64,000 nucleotides of DNA from Salvia splendens (lineage: Eukaryota > Streptophyta > Magnoliopsida > Lamiales > Lamiaceae): the NCBI RefSeq assembly GCF_004379255.2, contig NC_056035.1, forward strand, positions 32,255,208 to 32,319,207. Reading direction: 5' to 3'. Shown one piece after another: positions 11,719 to 22,900 of the stretch. The notes under the pieces were generated by a model. That model was not told the DNA's origin and did not search any database. It saw only the letters and a list, made by a program, of their open reading frames with translations. How positions within the stretch are numbered: position 1 is the stretch's first letter; the number at the start of each line of letters is the position of its first letter. The position numbers and the translations under genes are program-made.

Positions 11719-11726
11719 TATTTATA
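11719..11726 (-). promoter_or_regulatory. TATA box for the 11.6-kb microprotein ORF
   Basis: Minus-strand TATAAATA, 43-50 bp upstream of the ATG. It is a consensus match; use is inferred. Confidence 0.35.
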
Positions 11727-12027
11727 CGTATAATTATGCACAGATCAATGTGTTTGATCAGCTGCGTGATTGAATTTGACGCGACGCGGGGAATTACAAT
11801 CTGAGACTTTAAAGGAGAGCGTAAGGCCTATTTTCGACTTTTCATATGAATTCTACCCTTGAAAGGAGTATATTATTAACTCACAATTCAAAATTTTCCT
11901 AACTATAAGTTATGTGGATATCTATTCTAAAAGAGGGTTTGAATAGATCTTTTAAGGATCCACGGGCAAACATGATATGTAGGAAAAGATTTTTATGTTT
12001 GATTAAATATACCAGCATTTGTTAGTA

Positions 12028-12058
<31 letters not shown>

Positions 12059-12710
12059 GGAGTAGAAAAATAACATTTTGATGGTTTAATCCATTAATTT
12101 ATGGAAAGAAATAACTCATGTGGCTTTTTAAAATTAATATAAATCGCATGATTCAGATATATGTAAATTGTAATTATATTTTTAATTTCATTAAGTACTC
12201 TAAATTTTGACTTATTGATATCCTCATTGTAATGCAGCCCATATAATCGATTATTTCGTTATAAATTCCGATATTCCTAAAACACTTTTAAATATCCATT
12301 TTTTTAAAGATAATATATGCATCAATCAAATCCCTAATTTATTAGTATAGTACTATTAATTAGAAAACGACAATTAATAATATAATTAATATTTATACTA
12401 TATGCTTAGACATAAAGGATAAAATGGTTTTTTTAATAAAAAAATATCAAATGTTCGTAACTCTATCGAGACAGATCTCAACATATATAGCAAATTCCCT
12501 ATTACTTCATTAATATTTATGAATTAACTCTATCATAGTAATTCAAAATATAATTTTCCATTATGAGAAAAATTGAGGTATTTATAGATAGATTAATTTA
12601 TTAGAATTAAATAAAAACAAAATAATGAATTAAGAAATCTATTTCAGCTGAAAATGTGACTCTTACTGTGGGACGAATGAAGTATATATCTCATCATTTT
12701 TGTTTTATAA

Positions 12711-12930
12711 ACCTCCATCCCCAGAGAATATGCACTTTGGGGTAGGTACGAGTTTTAATATAAAATAAGTGAAATAAGAGAGAGGTAAAGAGTTTTAGTA
12801 AATAAAGTATTATTAGTAGAGAATGAGTCCCAACTCATTATAGAGAAAAGAATTTCTAAAATTTGAAAGTGCATATTTTTGTGGGACGGACTAAAAAGGA
12901 AATAGTCCATATTCTTGAGGGACGTAGGAC
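12711..12930 (-). mobile_element. Stowaway-like MITE, degenerate
   Basis: The ends resemble CCTCCATCCCCAGAG and GAGGGACGTAGG as imperfect inverted termini. The interior shares GAATGAGTCCCAACTC and AAAGTGCATAT with the reverse complement of 13306-13497. Confidence 0.5.
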
Positions 12931-13305
12931 AATGACAGAAGCAGAAATTAAAACTCATGGGGTCGAATATAATTAATAATTAATATAATATATTTATATG
13001 TGTAATATTTAATTTATTATTTAAAAAATATGACTCTTCACTCTTAATTTGAAATCTTTTATTTTTCAGCTACAATTGTATGATACGTCAGTTGAAAAAA
13101 TAACAGAATCTAATTCCCATTTTAAAATAATAGACTATTATTTAATAGTGTATTTCCACGTTCTAAAAGAGAAAAATTAGAAAGTTTCTATTTTTAAGGG
13201 ACGACCTAAAATGAAAATATTTTTATTTTTTAGGGACAGAGATAGTAAAACTTAATATTTACATTACTTTGATCAACCACTAATTGGAATCATAAAATTT
13301 TATTA

Positions 13306-13497
13306 CTCCCTTCATCCCACATCTCACAGGAGTATGCACTCTTTCCTTTTTAGTTCGTTCCACAAGAGCACGTACTTTTTAATTTTGGAAAAAAAATTCT
13401 CTTTAATAGGGTAAGAGTGTGGGACTCATTCTCCATTAGTTACTTTTTCTTTTCATCTCTCTTATTTTACCACTAGTATATTAAAACTCGTGAATTT
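13306..13497 (+). mobile_element. Stowaway-like MITE, right end lost
   Basis: It starts CTCCCTTCATCCCAC after TA. The interior GGGACTCATTCTCC and TTAAAACTCGTG match the family seen at 12711-12930. No right terminal repeat was found. Confidence 0.45.
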
Positions 13498-13869
13498 GTA
13501 GAGTTTAGAATGTTGAGATAGAGAGATATAGTAGTACCACCGTAGGATCCAAATCCTGCAATTTGAGGAAGACGAATTTGGGGGCTAGGGCCTAGGAGTA
13601 TACTATTTAAATTATTTTTCTTTTTGTATAATGTGTTTGATAGGGAGTATGTACGTGTGTTGGGATGGAAGTATATTGTGTGTTGGGATGGAAGTATATT
13701 ATGAGTCTATGACACTGTTTCATTTCTTTTTCTTTTAGCTTTTGGGCCTCTTTTAGTTTTAGTTTAATAAATGTGTGTTACGTTAATTAATTGTTGGGGT
13801 TTAAGTAATAAATGTTGAACAGTTTTCTTGGTGACGATTTAAATCAGAAAAATACGAGGACTATATATA

Positions 13870-14374
13870 CTCCCCCCGTCTCGCTTTAGCAGTCCCAGTT
13901 ACTTTTGAGAACTCATTTTATAAAAATGATAATAAATATTCCCTCCGTCCAGGCTAAGATGACACATTCCTTGGCCGGCACGGGATTTTAGGAATTATTG
14001 ATTAATGTGTTTAATTGGAGAGAGAAAAGATGAGTGTAAGTATTAAAATAGAGAGAGAAATAGCGATGAATATTTTAATAGGAGTGGAAAAATGTGGTTG
14101 GGTGTATTAATTGGAGAGAGAAAGTTTTCAAAAAAGGAAATGTGTCATCTTAGTTGAGACAAACTAAAAAGGAAAACGTGTCATCTTAAGTTGGACGGAT
14201 GGAGTAATTAAAGTGGAGAAATGATAAAGTAAAAGAGAGGATAATGTAGAAAAGACTCTTCTCTACATTATCCTCTCTCTTACTCTACCATTTATCCACT
14301 TTAACTATTTATTATTATTTTTACAAAACGAGTGCTCAAAAGTAACCGGAACTGCTAAAGCGGGACGGAGAGAG
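13870..14374. mobile_element. Stowaway MITE (outer), near-complete palindrome
   Basis: TA duplications flank inverted termini CTCCCCCCGTCTCGC and the complement of GCGGGACGGAGAGAG. The arms are inverted over about 120 bp each and meet near 14254. The left arm is broken at 13938 by a second MITE. Confidence 0.8.
13939..14204. mobile_element. Stowaway MITE (inner), nested in the outer one
   Basis: Termini are TTCCCTCCGTCC and the complement of GGACGGATGGAG, flanked by TA at 13937-13938 and 14205-14206. It is 266 bp long. Removing it restores symmetry of the outer palindrome. Confidence 0.8.
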
Positions 14375-16428
14375 TATATGTTTTCTCTATGAAAGAACGA
14401 AGGATAATTTGAGCACACACGTAGGATGCATGCATTTCTTTTAAGTATTCATTTTGCAAAGTTTAATTTTAGCATATCATGCTATTTCAAAAATGGTGAA
14501 CTTTTATACATCGTTTGTGGTTTGAGTAGAAAGTTGATTGAGAAGTTAAGCGAACGAGGTAGGCTTTCTTTTTAAATAAGGACTATATCCTAAATATATT
14601 TTGATGTGAAAAGGAGGTGAAAATGTTTGTCTTGCCATGCTTTTATGTTTTAAAAACCTACCTGAAGTGGCTTTGTCATGTATGTTTAATCGAATTTGAG
14701 TCTCAGTAGGGCCACAAATCCTGCTCGGACTAGTGTACACCCTATAGATCGTGCGCCATCTTTTTCGAGTTGGCCGGTCTAGTGAACTGGTTCGTGGCCA
14801 CGTTCCTTATCATGTATTTCAGATATGGTGATGGTGGATGTGGATGGAAAATGGTTACGCAATCGAACTTTACGTGAAATATATTTTAGTGTACTTAGAT
14901 TTCTTTTAAAATTAAAACACCCAAGGTCACTCGATTATGGCTTGACAAATTATATTTTGGCATGTGTACTCAGTCCTGCATATTGTTTTTAATGTGCAGA
15001 TTGAGCGTGACAGTCAGACGTACAGCCATTGACACTTTAAAATTTTTATTTATTTATTTATTTATTTATTTATTTCGATCTAGAGACATAAAACTAGATC
15101 CTATTTAAAGGTGTAATAGAATGTAAATGCTATTTATTTATTTAAAATGTAATAGAATATAAATTCTATTTTTATATACTCCCCTTCGTCCCAAGGAAGG
15201 AGGTCCCTGTCTTGGGTGGCAAGGGATTTATGCAGTTTTATTTTATATGTAAAGTGGAAAGAGTAAAATAAAAGAGATAGAGAATAAAGTAGAGATAAAA
15301 GGTGTTTTTATTTTTAGCAATAAATTATTTGTATTAGAATAAATTAAAAAAGAAAGTATATCATTTTCAATGGAATCACATTTAAAAATATTAAAAATAA
15401 AAGGTGATAAATTTTTAGAAACGAATAAAAATGAAAATTGGTACCCACAAAATGGAGTATTTGAAATGATATGCCACGGATCTAATAATTGTTTATTTCA
15501 GTAGCGCGCGAAGTAATTAAGTTTTACACGAGCGTAACTCACATTGGCACAAGCACCCACGCTCCCTTCTAGAACGTTTTAGATTCCAACTCCATTTTTT
15601 ATTTCGTTACTTTTATAAAAATACATTGTGCCATTGTGGAATAAAAAGTAGGTCAATATATTTATTTTTCTTTGACAATTTTTATTAATTGAATTTGACA
15701 TTAATTATTTTCCACTCTTTTGACATCCATTGATTTTATCTTTGAGAGATATGGCCGAATAATTTGATATGAGTGTTCGTATGTTGCCTTTGTTCTCTAT
15801 ATATTTTATTCTAACCATAAATTTATATTCCATCCATTTCATATTAATTTTTGTCCTATAATAATAGATAAAAATAGATATGTTTATTTTTCATATAAAC
15901 AAATTATTTCTAATGAAATGGACCTCATTCTCCACTATATAACAATATTTTAATAATTTAGGTTTTGTGTTTCTCTCCTATTTTACGCATTAACATCTAT
16001 TTATATTTGTCGGATGAAGAAAAAAAATTGTTGTGATTAAGTAATAGGGAGCTTGTTGGAAAGGAGTGTGGGAGCCGTGTGAAGCCCGTATGGAATTATA
16101 GTAGTAGTAGTAGTAATCTTTTCTTATTGAAGATTAAATTATTAATATATTTAGTTAGTTGCAATGCCAGATCAGTCACAGCAAGAAATACATCCATAGT
16201 GATAGAATAATCTTGAAATCATTAAAAGCCTTAATTAGGTCAAATGACATTTGATGCTTCTTTTTTTTTACACAAAATCACCAATTCAAAATAGTGGGAT
16301 TCCACAACACAACATCATGAAAGTTAGTACACTCTCCACCACTCCACCACCATGTTGTATTTCATTAATGTAATAACCCTACTTTACAAGAATGAAATAA
16401 AACATGAGATTAATTGATATTATCTTAG
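14375..16428. other. Intergenic AT-rich DNA
   Basis: No gene seen. It holds a TTTA microsatellite at 15038-15076, a one-ended Stowaway remnant starting CTCCCCTTCGTCCC near 15180, and a GTA repeat near 16100. Confidence 0.5.
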
Positions 16429-17500
16429 CTACATCAAAGGCCACACTTTCTCCTTCAACTCTTGAGCGTCTATCACTTGACCATTTTGCGCCTAATTACA
16501 AAAACCCAAAATCATAAGCAACAAAAAAAATTTATGAAAAAGGAAATGATTTTAAGCATGATAATAATTGCACCTGAAAATGAAGATTGTAGAAAAGCCT
16601 GCCTTGAAATGACTCAAAGCAAGAAGCATTGACCACCACACAACCTTGTTCCTCCAATCTCAAGATTGCTTCAGACAGTGAGCACATGTCTGATTTGGGC
16701 ATCGATGTCTGAATCACGACTTCGGCGTCGGTGATTCGAGTTGCCGAAGCTGCCGCTGCTGAATTATGATTAGGGCTTCGTTTCTTGAATTCAAGAGATG
16801 AGCTTGAGATGAATCTCTCCTTCCTATCGCTCAGCCTCTCCACCTCTCTCTGCAGCTCAGGGATGTATTTCAGCACTCTCGAAATCGTCGCCGGAATGCT
16901 CAGCTTTTTCTGCATTTCAATTAATTAATTTATTATATTTAATTACGTGGTTAATAGCTTTTTAAATCATGAAGTTTGAAATTGAAATATTAAATCATGA
17001 GATTTCAATGTCAATTGTCTCATTAATTCATGTACAAACCAACAACTTCTGTTGATATTTTAACGAAGTTAAATAAGAAAATAAAGGATTATAAAAGAAA
17101 AATATTTATTTTAACGAAACTTGTCGTTTTGAATATCATTAAAGCATTAATGAGAGAGTTGAGAAAAATTGAAATTTCGTGATTTAATATTTCAAATTCA
17201 AACTTCATGGAATGGTGATGAAATAAATATGCTTACAGAGTGATCTTGATGAGGGAGGAGAGAGCGAAGGTTGGCATACAAAGTGTTCATCTTCTTGCGG
17301 CGATCACGCTCGCTTGCATTGTGGTTGAGTTTCTTCACCTTCTTGTCTCCATCTCCATCGCCATTTTTGAGTGAGGGAGATTGGAGATCATTTGAATTAC
17401 CTCCTGAGGTCTCACTTCTCTCTCTGCAAAAATAGCTCAAATTTTCTTCATCATTCATAGCCCATCCATATGGGAAATATTGAGGAGAAATTGCCAACAT
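16429..17500 (-). CDS. bHLH transcription factor, subgroup Ib (ORG2/bHLH38-39-100-101 type)
   Basis: Three exons, 17500-17237, 16909-16574 and 16491-16429, all with GT-AG borders and phase 0, give 220 aa. The basic region (KLNHNASERDRRKK, residues 57-70) has the H60-E64-R68 pattern for E-box contact. Helix 1 is MNTLYANLRSLLP; exon 2 opens with the rest of the loop and helix 2 (KKLSIPATISRVLKYIPELQ). An ACT-like tail follows (LSEAILRLEEQG, FESFQGRLFYNLHFQ). The layout and the LNHNASERDRR signature are those of the Ib group, which in Arabidopsis partners FIT and activates iron-uptake genes. Family members are usually about 240-260 aa. The final exon (20 codons) ends VWPLM. I infer the iron-deficiency role from family membership only. 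Confidence 0.92.
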
Positions 17501-17585
17501 TTTCAAGTGGAAGTTGAATTAGTATTCTCTTTGATATATTGTCTCTGTGATATGTTTTGTTACTATAGTTGATGAAGAATTGCTC

Positions 17586-17593
17586 TATTTATA
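17586..17593 (-). promoter_or_regulatory. TATA box of the bHLH gene
   Basis: Minus-strand TATAAATA, 86-93 bp upstream of the ATG at 17500. This spacing implies a leader of roughly 55 nt. Confidence 0.55.
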
Positions 17594-17600
17594 CATACTC

Positions 17601-19930
17601 GGATTCCACTAATAATCTAATTACCATTTCAACTCTACTACATCATCTTCATATTTTAATGTATGATTAAACTATTCATCCATATTATTATGGATTACTA
17701 CTCATTAAAGCATTACACCCCCCAAAAAAGGAATCTTTTACCTAGAAAAATAAATGATCCATTTTCTTTTACTTAAAAAATAAATGATCCATAACGAATC
17801 AATGGATTCACACCTAAATTATAGATATATATCAACCGGATTGGCTAAGTGGATTTCAGGCCAGTCCATTTTGGGTGCGGGTTAATCGAGTTCATGTTAA
17901 TATGGTTGTATTTTTATCTTGTTATAAGTATTCAATCATAATTCTAAAGGTCCGATTTTCGAGCTAGCCCAACGAGCTAATCGAACTGTTATCGATAAAA
18001 TTAACATGTGATCAATTCAAAATATAATGATGAAAATTGGCCATATTATTTAATTATGATAGTTTTAAAATATTTAATTATGATAGTTTTGAGATATATG
18101 TTTAAACTCAAACATGATTAAATTAATTTAAGTTTTATATAAATAAAATAAAACATAAACATATTTTGAAAAAAATTAGAAATTTAAATATCTCTTATTG
18201 TAAATTTGATTTTTTTAATTAATTAATTTATTATATATATAAAAACTACGATACATGTATATTTAATACTATAAAATTTAATGATTTTTTTAGTTATTTG
18301 TATAGTAAAAATAATCAATGAGATGTCGAATTAGGTGTTAAAAGGCATAATAATAGTTAGTAGTTGTACATAGGTTCAATCTACCGAGCTAGCTCATCCG
18401 GTTCTGGGTCAATCCTACTCGAAGTGTAGATTAATCAGGAGCATGCTAATCCAATTGTAATTTTTAGAATTAGAAATTTCCAATCATAACCTTCTAAATT
18501 TAGCGGACTATTTGGATCGACCTACGAATTATATAGACTACACTACACTAAACATTTGTTGATCATATTACACCAATCACTTAATTTAAATACACATTGC
18601 ATCCCACTAGACCACGTATTACATCCATTAGATATAATTTTTATAAACGATGTAAAATGATTTTTCCATTGATCTGATGTGATTGGTAGTATTACAGTAT
18701 ATTGCTAACTTGATCAAACACAAAGGATAAAAGTAAATGAAATATTAGTTGCTTTTCATTTATAAATATTACTCCCTCCTCTCATATATTTTATTACACT
18801 TAGACCGGGCACGAATTTTAAGAATTTATAATAAAAAGTGGATTTTAAAAATAGTGAAATATGAGTCCTACTTTTTACATAATAGTTTTATAATAAAATG
18901 TAAGTGAAAAAAAATTAATGGAATATGAGGTCTACTATAAAAAATTTTAAAAAAAAGTGAAATGTGACAAATTTATGGGACGAATGGAAATGGAAAAATG
19001 TGACATTGTATCGGGGACGAAGGGAGTATCTCATAACATAACAATAATAATAATAATAATATTATTATTATATTTATTTATGCATTATTATCATTTTCTT
19101 CACTTACAATATATTTATTAATCAATGCCGATATTTGTTGGATAAAAAGTTTGAAATTAAGTGAATAGATCCAACTTGTTTGGACTTAAAGTACAATTTA
19201 TATTTAGATCCAACCCAATTTCTATTGTGAATAGGATTAGGATTAGAATTTATTGTTTTTGCATATATATTCATTTTGTCATTGTAAATTGTATCAAATG
19301 AAATTTTTAGTTTGATATCCCCCTCCAAATGTAGATAAGCATTCGAATTGAATAAAAATTTATGTGTTTATCTTTTTTATATTGATTGATCACCTGCTTA
19401 TTTTGTTTCACCTCTAAATTGAGATTCTTTTTCTCGTTTTATATAACACTGTCACGTCACAGTAGACCTATTTTGAAGGGACAGAGAATGTCAAGGGCAA
19501 GGGAAACACACGCTGGCACGTGCCAAATAATTCTTATTAGAGTTGACACGAGATTTTGGAATGCAAACACGTGATAGTTGGAGACACGCACGTGATAGTT
19601 TGAGGTAGTGGCGAATTATAATTGTGGAACAGGGACATGAACTTGAGTATTAAATTAAGGGGCTGGGGGCATTAATAAATGCAATGAATAGCTGGTTCAA
19701 CCAAGAACATTAAAAAAATAATAGGAATTGGATCTTATATTCCTAAATCGTTTATTGACATATATGAATAAAAAAACTTGGCTTACAGGTGAATATTACC
19801 TAATTTCACGTCTTTCAAAAATATTCCTCATTTCTAGCACTATATAGATTACAAAATGACACGACAAAGTTGGTTAAATTACTTCTCAGAATTTTCTTCA
19901 TAGAATAAGAATCTTCAGTAATGAGTTTTA
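17601..19930. other. Intergenic between the bHLH start and the kinesin 3' end
   Basis: AT-rich with no supported gene. It holds a Stowaway MITE (18774-19026), an AAT/ATT microsatellite near 19042-19070 and two similar stretches, near 17835 and 18375, with the words GGCTAAGTGGATTTC and CGAGCTAGCTC. CACGTG and ACGTG cores occur at about 19515-19590. The part next to 19930 should contain the kinesin 3' UTR. Confidence 0.5.
18774..19026. mobile_element. Stowaway-like MITE
   Basis: The left end CTCCCTCCTCTCAT and right end GGGGACGAAGGGAG are imperfect inverted termini, flanked by TA on both sides. It is 253 bp long. Confidence 0.7.
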
Positions 19931-22900
19931 TTACTGACCTTTGGTGAGTGCAAGCTGTTTCTTGACATACAAGAGTTCTTTACCATATTGAGATAATTGA
20001 TTCTTCAGCTTTTTTGAAGCCTCTTCATATCTCTGGTTCATGAAGTCCATCTCACTTGTTAACTCCTGGTATCTGACACGAAGAGCATCCAGTTTCGCCT
20101 GAGTTCCTCGGAGTCTCATCCTCAGTTTAGCCCTCGCCAAGTCGTTGCCCACTCTATCCTGATGAAATCAAGCAGAAAACAAATCCGTGACAGTTTTAGA
20201 TTTAAGCTAGCTTGGATTCTTACTAATTTGACTAGCATTGATGTTTTTTATGATCATATGTAAAGTATATGTAAGGTGTAAGGTGTCATACATTGTGCAT
20301 CTGGTCTTCCATACTAGCAAGACTACTGCTCTGCTGCTCTAATTCATGTTTTAACTTTAATACCTGTACACACATTGTTCTATAGTTACTCTTATACAAA
20401 TATAAGCCCAGTTACAAATTTCTCTAGTTATTGAGACTACTAATAACTATATACAAACCTGAGAATCATCAAAAGCAATAGGTTGCCTTGTTTCCAGTTC
20501 TTGGACTTGGGCCAGCAAAGATTGCCTTTCATCTCTGAGAACACTCAATTCCAGCTGTAAAATTTCCACCTTTTCATGTAACTCTTGGCTTTTCTGGAGA
20601 TTAAAGGCCAGAGAAAGTAATCAGTACCCATATATGGAGACGACAGGATTAGCTCATTCTTCATAACGTAAAAAGCTTTCAGTACCCAATTACTCATATA
20701 GGAATTAAGCAGAGCATAATGACTTACCTCTGGAGATCCATTGCTCTGACTAACAGAAGCAATAGCTTGTTCTTCTTTTGTGCAGAGGTTCTCCCGTTTC
20801 ACCTCGAGATCCTTGCAGTTTTGTCGACATATCTCCAGCTCATTCCTTACCTAATGATGACATATAGTCAAAGAGGGGAAACTTTCTCATATAATGCATC
20901 TCATGAACCAGATAACTACCTCTGCCAATTTCTCAGAAACTGAATCTATTTCTACCGTATATAGTTTTTCCTTTTCTTCAATGGATTCCATGGCAGCTCT
21001 CTCTTTGGACAGCCATATGGCTTTATCCTCCTCCATGGACAAGAGTGCTTCAGTGAGTTGCTGCAAGAAACAACAATAGTAGAATCTACCGTGAGCAATT
21101 AATGGCTAGAGGGGTTTGAAGATCATATCATTTTACTGTAATACCATTGACAACTCCTCCCTCTCTTCCGACAGAGATCCGATAGTAGTCTCCATTTCCC
21201 TTGCTTGAAATCTAGATTCTTCCAAACTTGTTCTCTGTAACATTATGATGGTAACTTTGAGCAAAATGCAAACTCTGCTATAACCCAAGAGCAGGGGCAA
21301 CAACATTGTGGGGACATGCGGGTATTAAACCCAAAAAGCTTACAAGTTGTGAAACTTCTTCCTCTAGTTTTCCCAACTCTGAATTTGACAGCTGCAACTC
21401 ATTGGACAACACCTCCAAATCAGAAGCCAAACTTTCAGCTCTGGAGGTGGTTATGTCCTTTTCCTCATTTGCAATAGCCAGTTGTTCATCTAAAGATGCA
21501 ATTTGTGCCTCCATCTCAAAAGCAAGCACTTCCAGATTTTTGAATTGCTGAATAAAACAACACACAGAAACAGGACAAGGAACGATATAAATAAATTTAT
21601 TTTTTGATAATTTGTTCCAACATATATTTGTAACCACCTCAAGGTCAGGCAAAGAACCCTTGGACCGTTTCTGATCAAAAACAGTTGAGCTTCTATCAAT
21701 AGCTGAATCACGCCTTCTTCCAATATTAGATTCACGTTTGCTCATGTCACGTTCGAGCATAGCCTTCTGGCCTTGAAGTCTCTTCAGTTCTCTCTCTGCA
21801 CATGACTTCTCGCCCTAGCATCAGCAAAGTATACACATGTGATGTCTAAACAAAAAAGCATAAAGAAAAGGAAAGAACAAATTGTATTAAACCTCAAGCT
21901 TTGTTTTCTCCTGTACAGCATTCTTCAGTTTGGACTCCACATCTTTTAACTTAGTTTTTGTTTTCTCCAATTCCTTTCTTAGACTTTCCTTTTCCTTTGC
22001 CATGGAACATGATGACAGAGATGAAATCTCCTTCTGAAGCAATTGAATTTGACAAAGAAGTTCCGAGTCCTCAGCTTCATGTTTTTCATGAAGTTCCTAA
22101 AGAAAAAGAAGACTGCGTAAAAATGTAGAATGAGAAATTAAGAGATATCTGAAATAAAATGAAGTAACTTACAATCCTACTAGCATGCTCTGAAGCCAGG
22201 TTGTGAAGGGCAAGCTAGATTTCAACAAGAAATACAAAAGAACCATCAGTGTTGGGATTTATCTCTCCACCACATATACACATGCTACATGCAGAAATAC
22301 CTTCTCATCCTCAAGCTCCAGAATTTTGTTCCTCAAGCAGGACTCTACCTTCTCGTGGCTCCGAACTGTTGATTCAAGTTGAACTAAACTTTGGGAAACT
22401 GATGGTCTAAGATCCTGGCACACCAAAATATATTTTTTTGTAAGGCAACAGTAAAGTCTCGTAATACTAATTATGGCTTCATAAGATCATTTATAGTATT
22501 ATTGTTCGTACATTGCAAAAATGCGTAATGTAATTGCAAGACAACATTAAATTCTTTTATATTCCTGTGGGGTGGGTGCACCCGTATCAGGTATATTTTA
22601 GTTAAATATAAAAGGGGGAAGTACACTAAAACAACTACTTACAGAAATCAGGTTTGGTATCTGAGTTGAAAGATTGAGAAGTTCATCTACAACTGAAGAA
22701 AGAGACTCTGTAAGATTTCTTGAATTCTCAAATTCCAGCTTTATTTCCTGTGCTTCTGTTAATAGGCTACTCAACCAATCAGATTCTTCCTGTAAGAAGT
22801 TAAGAAACGATAAGCTTTGCTACTCTACAGCTACTACTTACTAGGAAATGTGGAAAAAAAGAATGGGAATCATTTGATACGTAGGGTCTTGTTAGGTTGA

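Larger units (their letters stand above)
11760..13869. other. Intergenic AT-rich DNA with MITE remnants
   Basis: No coding region is supported. It holds an ATT microsatellite at 12024-12057 and two partial copies of a common MITE family (12711-12930 and 13306-13497). Confidence 0.6.

Noticed and set aside
14546..14740. 64-aa minus-strand ORF
   Set aside because: AT-rich intergenic DNA with no start context, motif or homologous copy in the window.
19386..19574. 62-aa plus-strand ORF
   Set aside because: No domain, low complexity start, in intergenic DNA near the kinesin 3' end.
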